DNA of 64,000 nt from Arsenicibacter rosenii. GTDB lineage: Bacteria; Bacteroidota; Bacteroidia; Cytophagales; Spirosomataceae. This document shows positions 8,668 to 17,094 of the stretch, in pieces. The position numbers and the translations under genes were made by a program. The DNA lies in NCBI RefSeq assembly GCF_001870735.1, contig NZ_MORL01000007.1, positions 124,001 to 188,000 of the forward strand, given 5' to 3'. Each line of letters opens with the position of its first letter. Position 1 is the first letter of the stretch. The notes beneath the pieces were generated by a model. That model saw only the letters and a program-made list of their open reading frames with translations, was not told the origin of the DNA and did no database searches.

Positions 8668-8856
8668 ATGAAAAAAGAAACAAGCATTGCGCCTGAAGGG
8701 GAGCTGGAAATCATATCGAAAGAAGAAACACGTGAACAAAACGCCGATCAGACGGTTGTTCGTAAGCCTGACTGGCTGGTAATCTGGATAGTCTGTTTAT
8801 TTTTACTGACTGCCCTGATTGCCTGGCTTTCAGGCTTTTTTGCCTTACCGGCCTAA
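8668..8856 (+). CDS. Small single-span membrane protein next to antiporter
   Basis: A 62-residue protein with a charged, glutamate-rich N-terminal half and one strongly hydrophobic helix at about 38-58 (LVIWIVCLFLLTALIAWL). It ends 24 bp before the antiporter start and probably shares its transcript, so it may be an accessory or regulatory peptide of that transporter. I recognise no family. A short ORF of this kind could be spurious, but composition and position favour a real gene. Confidence 0.55.
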   Translation: MKKETSIAPEGELEIISKEETREQNADQTVVRKPDWLVIWIVCLFLLTALIAWLSGFFALPA

Positions 8857-8880
8857 CCGGTTTACCGAACGGACATACTC

Positions 8881-10125
8881 ATGGAATTATTTCATTTACT
8901 AACCATTCTGATCGTTGTTTCCGCGTTGTTCTCCTATGTCAACGTCCGGTTTCTGAAACTGCCCGACGCCATCGGCATCATGCTGGTATCGTTATTTTTC
9001 TCCCTGATCGTATTGGGTGTAAACGAGCTGAAACCCACCTTGTTTGCCCTGACCCGACAGACCATTCGTGACATTGACTTTCATTATGTACTGTTCGATG
9101 TCATGCTGTGTTTTCTGCTCTTTGCCGGCGCGTATCATGCCGATGCGGCCAAACTGAAGGTAGAACGCCGGTCAATTATCCTCTTTGCCTTTGTAGGGGT
9201 ATTGCTTTGTACGTTTTTTGTCGGCACGTTGCTTTATTGGCTGGCTGGCTGGATCGGGGTAGCGCTGCCCTACGCTCTCTGCCTGTTGTTCGGATCACTT
9301 ATTTCGCCGACCGATCCGATTGCCGTACTGGGCATCCTGGCTAAGTTTAAATTACCCGAAAGTGTGAAGACCAACATCGTCGGTGAGTCTTTATTCAACG
9401 ACGGGGTGGCTGTTGTAATTTTTGCAACGCTTTATCAGGTAGTTCTGAATGGCTCTTCTTCCATTCAGGCGGGGGAAGTGCTGCTGATCTTTCTACAGGA
9501 AGCGGGGGGCGGTATTTTGTTCGGGGCCTTGCTCGGCTACGGTTTGTTCGGGCTGCTTCGTTCCATTAATCACTACCAGACCGAGGTGTTGCTGACGCTG
9601 GCCGGCGTAATGGGCGGGTACTTGCTGGCTCATCAGCTGCATGTGTCGGGTCCGCTGGCCATGGTTGTGGCCGGTTTGTTTATCGGCAACCGGGCGCGTC
9701 AGAGTGCCATGAGTGAGGAGACGGGCGAATACGTTGACCGGTTCTGGGAACTGCTCGACGTGGTTCTGAATGCGATTCTGTTTGTATTGATCGGTGTAGA
9801 GCTGCTGGTAATTGATTTTACCGCTTCGAACCTGATGATTAGTGCACTTGCTATTGTGATCGTTTTAGTATCACGCTATCTATCAATCATTATACCATTT
9901 ACGGTTGCCCGACGCTGGCTGGACCTCGACAATAAAGCCCCGCTGATGCTGACCTGGGGCGGCTTGCGGGGCGGGCTCTCCATTGCCATGGCGCTGTCTA
10001 TCGGAAAAGCTGTCCCGGACAGCGATCTGATTGTTAGTATAACCTATGCCGTGGTGCTGTTCTCTGTAGTTGGCCAGGGGCTTACGATGGAGCGGCTCAT
10101 CAAGCGATTGTATCCGACCGGCTAA
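8881..10125 (+). CDS. CPA1-family Na+(K+)/H+ antiporter
   Basis: The protein has 414 residues with about 12 hydrophobic segments over its whole length and no C-terminal TrkA domain. The ion-binding core reads ISPTDPIAVLGIL and, 25 residues later, VGESLFNDGVAVVIF. These are the two signatures of the CPA1 (NhaP/NHE) group, including the essential Asp of the ND pair. It exchanges cytoplasmic Na+ or K+ for protons at the inner membrane. It follows a 62-residue membrane peptide and is closed by a strong hairpin at 10141-10178. Confidence 0.9.
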   Translation: MELFHLLTILIVVSALFSYVNVRFLKLPDAIGIMLVSLFFSLIVLGVNELKPTLFALTRQTIRDIDFHYVLFDVMLCFLLFAGAYHADAAKLKVERRSIILFAFVGVLLCTFFVGTLLYWLAGWIGVALPYALCLLFGSLISPTDPIAVLGILAKFKLPESVKTNIVGESLFNDGVAVVIFATLYQVVLNGSSSIQAGEVLLIFLQEAGGGILFGALLGYGLFGLLRSINHYQTEVLLTLAGVMGGYLLAHQLHVSGPLAMVVAGLFIGNRARQSAMSEETGEYVDRFWELLDVVLNAILFVLIGVELLVIDFTASNLMISALAIVIVLVSRYLSIIIPFTVARRWLDLDNKAPLMLTWGGLRGGLSIAMALSIGKAVPDSDLIVSITYAVVLFSVVGQGLTMERLIKRLYPTG

Positions 10126-10140
10126 GTCAATGCCGCATAG

Positions 10141-10178
10141 CTGCCGCCGAACCTGATTCTTGTCAGGTTTGGCGGCAG
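10141..10178 (+). terminator. Hairpin after the antiporter gene
   Basis: CTGCCGCCGAACCTGA pairs with TCAGGTTTGGCGGCAG (one G-T pair) around a 6-nt loop, 15 bp after the antiporter stop. No long T-run follows. Confidence 0.65.
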
Positions 10179-10246
10179 ACTGGCCGGATGAGTTGCATGA
10201 GTCGGGTAGATTGTGCAGTTTTGGGCCGGGAAAATACAATAAATCC

Positions 10247-10789
10247 ATGCGGTCATTAGGCGCTATCGGCTTGCTGTTGCTGCTCCTGTATCATACGATA
10301 GGGGTGCCTGTGGCCGTATTGTGCTTCGATGATCGCTTCGAAACCGCCTCGCCGGTATCACAGCAGGATGAATGGCAGGTGATGAAAATTCCCCTTTCAC
10401 TGCCTTACACTACCTATTGGGAAAATGCTGCGGATCAGCATGGGTTGATTCAGCAGGGTGAGTCATTCTATAACATTACCCGCCAGCACATTGAAAACGA
10501 TACGCTCTATACGTTGATGAAAACCAACCTGCCGGCACGCGACCGCTTTGCCGAGCTGGCCAATTCGGTGCAGCAACTCGTAGACCAGCAGACCGAAGGG
10601 GCGAAATCGCCGTTGTCTGAAGCGTTGACGCTCCTGAAATTACGCATCCATACCTATCTGCCGCCGGTATTCGGCTGGCCCTCAGAAAACTACCCCATGT
10701 TAAACTACCTGCCAGCCCCGCTGACACAAGTCATTTACGGGCACTACCCGCAGACAGGCAGGTTATTGTCGCCTCCTCCCGAACATTAG
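10247..10789 (+). CDS. Small exported protein, function unknown
   Basis: From the ATG at 10247 the protein has 180 residues starting with a signal peptide (MRSLGAIGLLLLLLYHTIG). An earlier ATG at 10160 would run through the terminator hairpin and adds non-signal residues. The mature part is hydrophilic with no cysteine pairs and ends in a proline-rich tail (LLSPPPEH). I do not recognise a family. It lies between the antiporter and the haloperoxidase-like lipoprotein gene, each separated by about 120 bp, so it is probably transcribed alone. Confidence 0.55.
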   Translation: MRSLGAIGLLLLLLYHTIGVPVAVLCFDDRFETASPVSQQDEWQVMKIPLSLPYTTYWENAADQHGLIQQGESFYNITRQHIENDTLYTLMKTNLPARDRFAELANSVQQLVDQQTEGAKSPLSEALTLLKLRIHTYLPPVFGWPSENYPMLNYLPAPLTQVIYGHYPQTGRLLSPPPEH

Positions 10790-10908
10790 TCCGGCTTCCT
10801 GATTGTTTACCGGAATCCTGTTCCCCGGCAGGTGCGTTACGTCGCACTGTCCGGCGGGTTGGGCTATTCCTGCATTTCTGCTTCCCAATCATTCCGTACG
10901 AACTGTTT

Positions 10909-12249
10909 ATGAATAAGACATACATACTGATACTATTTTTGCTGATGGGCCTGGGTGCCTGTCAGCCCAATACTTCACCGGACGAGTACAATGCCAGAGC
11001 CGGGAATCCTGAACTGTTATATGCGTCGGCCAAACAACTGACCAATGTGATGATTCATGATATTTTTAAGCCGCCTGTCGCCAGCCGGATCTACGGATAT
11101 GCGTTTCTGGCCAGCTATGAAGCCATGGTGCCGGGCGATAAGGGACATCACTCCATTATGGGAAAACTGAACGGGTCGGAAGCTACCCCGCAACCCGACG
11201 CCGGTCAGGCGTATTGCTTTCCGCTCGCTGGCTTGAAAGCGTTTTTGTCGGTCGGCCGCGCCTTAACGTTTTCGGCCGACATGTGGGATACGTACGAACA
11301 TACGTTCCTGCCCGAACTGGAAAAACTCGGCGTGCCTTCCGACGTGTACGAACGATCAATGGCCTATGGCGATCAGGTAGCCAAACACATTCTGGCCTAT
11401 GCCAGCAAAGATCACTACAAGGAAACACGGGGCTTCCGGTATACCATTTCCGGAAAGCCCGGGACCTGGGTGCCGACCCCGCCGGCTTATGCCGATGCCT
11501 GTGAGCCGCAATGGAATACTGTGCGGACGTTTACCCTCGACTCTGCGCAGCAGTTCCGGTGTCTGCCCCCCGCTGCCTATAGCCTCGACAAAAACAGCCG
11601 GTTCTGGAAACTTACGACTGAAGTGTACGACATTGGTAAACACCTGACCAGTCAGCAGCGGGATATTGCCTATTTCTGGGACGATAATGCGTTCGTAACC
11701 AATGTAAAAGGCCACGTAATGTTTGGCAGCAAAAAAATGACCCCGCCGGGCCACTGGATTGCGATTGCTACCACCCTGGCCCGTCAGAAAAAGGTCAGCA
11801 TGATTCAGGCAGCCGAGTTGTATTCGCTGACTGCCATTGCGCTCTACGACGGCTTCATCGCCTGCTGGGATGAAAAGTACCGCAGCGTACGGATACGACC
11901 TGAAACCGTGATTAATCAATACATCGACCCGATGTGGCGGCCGTTTCTGGAGACGCCTGCCTTTCCCGAATATGTGAGCGGTCACAGCTGCATTTCGGCG
12001 GCGGCCGGTCAGGTGATCAACCGCTTATTAGGCGGCACTATTGCTTTTACCGATTCTACCGAGCACCCGTACGGACATGGCGTCCGGTCGTTTGCATCGG
12101 TAAAAGACGCTTATCTGGAAGCCTCCATCAGCCGTGTGTACGGGGGGATTCATTTCAGGGACGGGGTTGAGGAAGGAACGGTTCAGGGAGAGCATGTCGG
12201 ACAATGGGTTATCCGGAAATTACTGCCTGTTACCATCGCCCGTCAGTAA
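10909..12249 (+). CDS. Vanadium-dependent haloperoxidase/PAP2-like lipoprotein
   Basis: This 446-residue protein has a lipoprotein signal peptide ending GLGACQ (Cys about 18). The C-terminal half carries the vanadate/phosphate pocket of the vanadium haloperoxidase-PAP2 superfamily: RIRPETVIN with a Lys/Arg-rich lead (DEKYRSVRIRP), PEYVSGHSCISAAAG with the SGH triad, and SRVYGGIHFRDGVEEG with the closing Arg-His pair. Family members either oxidise halides with H2O2 or act as acid phosphatases; the sequence alone does not separate these. It is followed closely by a di-haem peroxidase lipoprotein, so the pair may both deal with peroxide at the cell envelope. Confidence 0.85.
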   Translation: MNKTYILILFLLMGLGACQPNTSPDEYNARAGNPELLYASAKQLTNVMIHDIFKPPVASRIYGYAFLASYEAMVPGDKGHHSIMGKLNGSEATPQPDAGQAYCFPLAGLKAFLSVGRALTFSADMWDTYEHTFLPELEKLGVPSDVYERSMAYGDQVAKHILAYASKDHYKETRGFRYTISGKPGTWVPTPPAYADACEPQWNTVRTFTLDSAQQFRCLPPAAYSLDKNSRFWKLTTEVYDIGKHLTSQQRDIAYFWDDNAFVTNVKGHVMFGSKKMTPPGHWIAIATTLARQKKVSMIQAAELYSLTAIALYDGFIACWDEKYRSVRIRPETVINQYIDPMWRPFLETPAFPEYVSGHSCISAAAGQVINRLLGGTIAFTDSTEHPYGHGVRSFASVKDAYLEASISRVYGGIHFRDGVEEGTVQGEHVGQWVIRKLLPVTIARQ

Positions 12250-12463
12250 TCAGAGGAAGGTATCAGACTACTAAGGCGAATATAACATGTTGACAATTAA
12301 GGGTAATTTGATAAACTGTACCGGTTTCGGAAGGTATTCATTTTCAGAGGCTGTAGTATTTTGTAAGGTTTTTGATGATGAGAATCATAGGTTCCATGGC
12401 ACTATTGTTGTGTCGGATTTACGCAAAGGTTTCGGCCTGATTACCCAAAGAATACAACGTACC

Positions 12464-13837
12464 ATGAAAAAACAGATACTACCGGGCGTAATAGCTGTTC
12501 CGGGAATCGCTATCCTGCTGATGGCTTGCCAGCCATCCAGCGATCTGACCCAAAAAGGACCTTTAGATGATAAGTTGGAAACGTTGATTGACCAGGCCTC
12601 GTCCGGGCAGGGTAAAGCCTTTTATCAGCTGCCGGAGAGTACAGACTATACGCGGATCCCGCAGGATCCGAAAAATCCGGTTACGGCCGAAAAGGTGGCG
12701 CTCGGGGAGTTACTGTTCCATGAGACGGCCCTTTCGCAGCACCCGATGAAAATAATCAGTTTCGGGACCTATTCGTGTGCGAGTTGCCACCATGCCAAAG
12801 CCGGCTTTCAGGCGTGTGTACCGCAGGGGATCGGCGACGGCGGGGTTGGTTTCGGGCAGAATGGCGAAGCACGGGCGATCAACAGCCAGTATCAGGGCAG
12901 TGAGGTAGATGTGCAACCGGTACGCAGCCCGTCGGCGCTCAATATTGCCTACCAGACCAACATTCTCTGGAACGGGCAGTTCGGCGCAACCGGCGTAAAT
13001 ACCGGCACAGAAGCGGCCTGGACGAAGGGAACCCCGAAGGAAAAGAACACATTGGGCTTTCAGGGGGTAGAAACCCAGGCCATTGCGGGGCAGGATGTGC
13101 ACCGGCTCAACATGAAGGCGTCAGCCTTTCAGGGTAATGCGACCTACAAAGAACTGTTCAAAAAAGCGTTCAACGATAACTGGACCAACGATGCGCAGAC
13201 GGCGATCAATGCCGGTATGGCCATTGCCGCCTACGAACGGACCTTGTTATCAACACGGGCACCGTTTCAGCGCTGGCTGAAAGGCGAAGCGGGGGCGTTG
13301 TCGTCGGAAGAAAAGGAAGGCGCTATTCTTTTTTTCGGGAAAGCGGGTTGCGCGCAATGTCACAATGGTCCGGCCCTGAACACCATGAAGTTCTACGCAC
13401 TTGGCATGAGTGACCTAACGGATGGCGCTCCAAGCGGTAAGGCAGTGGTTGTGCAGGCCGACCCGACGAAAGCGGAGCACAAAGGTCGTGGCGGGTTTAC
13501 GGGCAGAGCGGAAGACATGTATAAGTTTAAGGTGCCGCAGTTGTATAACCTGAAAGACAGTCCGTTCTATGGGCACGGTGCGTCGTTCCGAACGATTGAA
13601 GAGGTAATCACTTACAAGAATGCGGCGGTAGCACAGAATGCCAATGTACCGAAAACACAACTGGCAGCGGAGTTTAAGCCACTGAATCTGTCAACGGCCG
13701 ACATGCAGAAGATTGCGTCGTTTATCCGTAATGGTCTTTATGATCCGGAGTTGATGCGGTACGTACCAAAATCGCTGCCATCCGGTGCCGCCTTCCCGAA
13801 CAACGACCCGGTCAGCCGCTCGCAGTTAGGGTTTTGA
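12464..13837 (+). CDS. Di-haem cytochrome c peroxidase (CCP/MauG family), lipoprotein
   Basis: I chose the ATG at 12464 because it opens a lipoprotein signal (ILLMACQ); the frame extends 59 codons upstream without such character. The mature form is about 440 residues. Two c-type haem sites are present: CASCHH at about residue 105 and CAQCHN at about 296, the second preceded by GAILFFGKAGC. The usual C-terminal KVPQLYNLKDSPFYGHG region is also present. Enzymes of this family reduce H2O2 in the periplasm using cytochrome electrons, or oxidise protein side chains (MauG). It lies 215 bp after the haloperoxidase-like gene and is followed by a repeated hairpin terminator. Confidence 0.88.
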   Translation: MKKQILPGVIAVPGIAILLMACQPSSDLTQKGPLDDKLETLIDQASSGQGKAFYQLPESTDYTRIPQDPKNPVTAEKVALGELLFHETALSQHPMKIISFGTYSCASCHHAKAGFQACVPQGIGDGGVGFGQNGEARAINSQYQGSEVDVQPVRSPSALNIAYQTNILWNGQFGATGVNTGTEAAWTKGTPKEKNTLGFQGVETQAIAGQDVHRLNMKASAFQGNATYKELFKKAFNDNWTNDAQTAINAGMAIAAYERTLLSTRAPFQRWLKGEAGALSSEEKEGAILFFGKAGCAQCHNGPALNTMKFYALGMSDLTDGAPSGKAVVVQADPTKAEHKGRGGFTGRAEDMYKFKVPQLYNLKDSPFYGHGASFRTIEEVITYKNAAVAQNANVPKTQLAAEFKPLNLSTADMQKIASFIRNGLYDPELMRYVPKSLPSGAAFPNNDPVSRSQLGF

Positions 13838-13842
13838 CAACA

Positions 13843-13887
13843 AGTGGTGGCACGACTTAGACAGAAATGCCTGGTCGTGCCACCACT
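13843..13887 (+). terminator. Repeated palindrome acting as terminator, copy 1
   Basis: Perfect 14-bp arms AGTGGTGGCACGAC / GTCGTGCCACCACT flank a 17-nt loop, 6 bp past the peroxidase stop, followed by CAGTTTT. The same arms with a different loop occur at 35389-35436, so this is a dispersed extragenic element as well as a terminator. It is also within 10 bp of the 3' end of the minus-strand glycosidase gene. Confidence 0.75.
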
Positions 13888-13892
13888 CAGTT

Positions 13893-16034
13893 TTACGGCA
13901 TTTTGGCCAGATTTTCCCAGCGGACCTTCCATTTGCCGTTTTTCGGAAAACCGGGGGCCGGTGTCCCTTTATCGCCGTCCCAGCCTTCGCACATCATCGC
14001 AATGGCCATCAGCAGCCCGCCGTTGCCTGGCAGGTAGATGCGCAGGTTATCACGCTGGTAATTATGACCGTTGTGCAGAAACGTGTTTTTGGTCACGTTC
14101 ATCAGCAGCACATCAATAGCCTGTTCCGGTTTACCGAGGCGGGCCGCCGTCATCGCCACGAGCGGATAATCCCAGCCCCAGGTATTCTCCCACGACCAGA
14201 CGGTCATCACCTTATCGAACGTCCGTTGCATGGTCGGCATATCGAGGTCGGGTGTGCCCGGCAGGTAGCCATAGGCCCCAAGTACGGTCGGGTGGTCGGT
14301 CATGTAGGGCGGATTGGTGTAGGAATCGGTTGCACTTTCGGCAGCCAGATACACGCCATCCTGTGCCGGCAGGGGCGACAGTTGTTTGATCACCTGATCC
14401 CATTCCGGTTTCCGGCCCATGCCCAGCCGCCCGCGCCACTGCTGCGCCACCGACAGACCCCAGTACCAGTACGCCAGCTCAAATGGCGGGTTGAAGGTGT
14501 CTTCAGCCTTGAAACGCTCCTGGGCCGGAATCAGGCCTTTGCCCAGAATATATTTTCCTTTCGCTTTGTCAAAATAGGCGTAGGACGCCATGAAATCGGC
14601 CGTCGCGAAAACAAGGTCTTTGTAGGTATCAAGCGTTTTTTTATCCTTATGATTCCGGTACGCCAGCTCGGCAAAGTACAGGAAGTGGGGCTGTTGCCAG
14701 ATCAGAAACGGCGCGATGGGCGACGGGCTTTCGTTCCCCACGTCGTCCACCATTTTAGGCCAGCGGATACCGGCAAAGCCCTGACGTTGTGCCAGTTCAC
14801 GGCCCTTGTGACTGATGGTCTGGTACCACGGCAAACTCCGTTCGAGCAGGGCGGGCCGGTTCCAGAGCATGAAATGGGCCGCATGCCACCAGTGCATTTC
14901 GAGGTGGGGTTTACCATACCAGCTGTTGTAGACCAGACCGGTTTCCTGCGGCGGAATGGTGCCGGAGCAGTTGATTTTGGTCAGGTATTGCGACAGCACA
15001 ATCCGTCGTTCGAGTTCACCCGCACGGGGATCGGTACTACCGCTGAGGTCAACAGCCCCGCCGGTTTGCCAGAAGCGTTCATAATGCGACTTGTTGAGCG
15101 GCTGAACCACGGTAAAGGCAGCAACCGCTTTGGGGTTGGCCTGTTCTGAAAACAAAACGGCAAACGCCAGAAGATCTTTTTGCGGGGCAGGCGTCAGCTC
15201 AAACAGATGGGCTGCCTTTTCCTGTAGGCGGGCCTCACCGGTCCAGGCAACTGCCGCGCTGTAGCGGGTCGTGTCGAGCTTCCGTTCGAGCACCACACTC
15301 CGGCTACCGGTCGACCGCAGGGTAGTGGTATGTTTATCGGGCATATCCCAGCCGCCTTCACCCTCCCAGTCGGTAGCGCCATAAGGAAAACGGAGCGAGA
15401 CCGTCAGCCGTTTTTTCTGCACCAGCGGCGATTTAACCTGCACGTTAATCTGATCAAGCGACGGGTGGCAAATGGTTACCACATCCACTGGCTGTCCTTC
15501 GAGCTCGAAGTGGCTGCGGATTTCGCCGGTCCAGAGGTCGAGGGTCTGCCGGATTTGTTTAATGTCGTGCCGGCCGGCAAGGCTACCGTCGGCCTTTTTG
15601 AGCACAAAACCGACACGGCCGAGATCCAGCCGGTGCGCATTTTCGCGGAAATAGTTGGTCACTTCGCCCTTGCGGCCCGTGTTGGCGTTGAACGCGTAGG
15701 TATACGGCACCTTGCGCCCCTGGGCTTCATATTCCTTATAGACCTCCTCAATCCGGTAATTATTCGTGTTCGGTACGCTGTGCCAGCCCCACTGCGACTG
15801 GGTGCCGAGCGGAACACCGCGCAGGTAATGATCAGGGAAGGTTTGCAGGCCGGTAGCGTCAACCGTAAAGGCAAACTCGCCGTTACCAACGGTCACAGAG
15901 CCAAGGGAATCAAAACGGGTATTAACAACGTTGTGGCGGCTGACAAGGGCCTTGCGGTCAATTTTTTGCCCGAACGAGGCTGTCGCCAGCAGCGCCAGCA
16001 TGCCCGGCAGGAAGGGTTTGAAAAGAAAATGCAT
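13893..16034 (-). CDS. Secreted (alpha/alpha)6-barrel glycosidase, GH65-like
   Basis: From the ATG at 16034 this is a 713-residue protein with a signal peptide (FKPFLPGMLALLATASFGQ). The frame stays open far upstream only because it runs into the tandem repeat, so that extension is an artefact. The N-terminal ~330 residues look like a beta-sandwich. The C-terminal part shows helical-barrel signatures such as YNSWYGKPHLEMHWWHAAH, WNRPALLERSLPWYQ, DDVGNESPS and WSWENTWGWDYPLVAM, resembling GH65/GH95-type clan-L enzymes. Substrate is unknown, but it lies in the rhamnose region downstream of the kinase and isomerase on the same strand, suggesting a rhamnose-containing glycoside. Confidence 0.65.
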   Translation of the reverse strand: MHFLFKPFLPGMLALLATASFGQKIDRKALVSRHNVVNTRFDSLGSVTVGNGEFAFTVDATGLQTFPDHYLRGVPLGTQSQWGWHSVPNTNNYRIEEVYKEYEAQGRKVPYTYAFNANTGRKGEVTNYFRENAHRLDLGRVGFVLKKADGSLAGRHDIKQIRQTLDLWTGEIRSHFELEGQPVDVVTICHPSLDQINVQVKSPLVQKKRLTVSLRFPYGATDWEGEGGWDMPDKHTTTLRSTGSRSVVLERKLDTTRYSAAVAWTGEARLQEKAAHLFELTPAPQKDLLAFAVLFSEQANPKAVAAFTVVQPLNKSHYERFWQTGGAVDLSGSTDPRAGELERRIVLSQYLTKINCSGTIPPQETGLVYNSWYGKPHLEMHWWHAAHFMLWNRPALLERSLPWYQTISHKGRELAQRQGFAGIRWPKMVDDVGNESPSPIAPFLIWQQPHFLYFAELAYRNHKDKKTLDTYKDLVFATADFMASYAYFDKAKGKYILGKGLIPAQERFKAEDTFNPPFELAYWYWGLSVAQQWRGRLGMGRKPEWDQVIKQLSPLPAQDGVYLAAESATDSYTNPPYMTDHPTVLGAYGYLPGTPDLDMPTMQRTFDKVMTVWSWENTWGWDYPLVAMTAARLGKPEQAIDVLLMNVTKNTFLHNGHNYQRDNLRIYLPGNGGLLMAIAMMCEGWDGDKGTPAPGFPKNGKWKVRWENLAKMP

Positions 16035-16123
16035 GTGTATAGTGGCGACCCATGTGGCCGCCCGGTTAAATTGTTTATCGGCGCGTATGCCCGAATCTAT
16101 GTGTCGGGCATTCATCCGCAATC

Positions 16124-17058
16124 CCTGAATCCGTACGGGCGACCCCATGTGGTCGCCCACTGCCTGATGATGGCCCATTTCCTGAAATTGGTGCCCACAT
16201 TGGGAATGGGCGACCACGTGGGGTCGCCCGTACGGGTTTGGGTGGATGCCCATTGTCTGAAATTGGTGCCCACATTGGGAATGGGCGACCACGTGGTCGC
16301 CCGTACGGGTTTGGGGGATGCCCATTGTTTGTAATTGGTGCCCACATTGGGAATGGGCGACCACGTGGGGTCGCCCGTACGGGTTTGGGGGATGCCCATT
16401 GTCTGAAATTGGTGCCCACATTGGGAATGGGCGACCACGTGGTCGCCCGTACGGGTTTGGGGGATGCCCATTGTTTGTAATTGGTGCCCACATTGGGAAT
16501 GGGCGACCACGTGGGGTCGCCCGTACGGGTTTGGGGGATGCCCATTGTCTGAAATTGGTGCCCACATTGGGAATGGGCGACCACGTGGTCGCCCGTACGG
16601 GTTTGGGGGATGCCCATTGTTTGTAATTGGTGCCCACATTGGGAATGGGCGACCACGTGGGGTCGCCCGTACGGGTTTGGGGGATGCCCATTGTCTGAAA
16701 TTGGTGCCCACATTGGGAATGGGCGACCACGTGGTCGCCCGTACGGGTTTGGGGGATGCCCATTGTTTGTAATTGGTGCCCACATTGGGAATGGGCGACC
16801 ACGTGGGATCGCCCGTAGGGGTTTGGGGGATGCCCATTGTTTGTAATTGGTGCCCACATTGGGAATGGGCGACCACGTGGGGTCGCCCGTACGGGTTTGG
16901 GGGATGCCCATTGTTTGTAATTGGTGCCCACATTGGGAATGGGCGACCACGTGGAGTCGCCCGTACGGGTTTGGGTGGATGCCCATTGTTTGTAATTGGT
17001 GCCCACATTGGGAATGGGCGACCACGTGGGGTCGCCCGTACGGGTTTGGGGGGCTCCA
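16124..17058. repeat. Higher-order tandem repeat array, 72/74 bp units paired into 146 bp dimers
   Basis: Twelve near-identical units follow one degenerate partial unit. Each contains ATTGGTGCCCACATTGGGAA, the palindrome GGGCGACCACGTGG(GG)TCGCCC and CGTACGGGTTTGGG. Unit anchors fall at about 16188, 16261, 16333, 16407, 16479, 16553, 16625, 16699, 16771, 16845, 16919 and 16994. From 16188 to 16845 a 74-bp form (GTGGGGTCGCCC) and a 72-bp form (GTGGTCGCCC) alternate, giving exact 146-bp dimers at 16318, 16464 and 16610. The last units are all the long type. The array separates the FGGY kinase from the glycosidase on the same strand. Open frames inside it are by-products of its composition, not genes. 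Confidence 0.95.
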
Positions 17059-17094
17059 CCACATCACAGAGCCCAAAGGGAGCCCGCATAGGCT

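Noticed and set aside
14064..15149. 361-codon plus-strand frame opposite the glycosidase
   Set aside because: Antisense shadow; composition mirrors the real gene and contains no recognisable domain.
16035..17006. N-terminal extension of the glycosidase to 1037 residues
   Set aside because: The extension is repeat sequence, while a good signal peptide begins at 16034.
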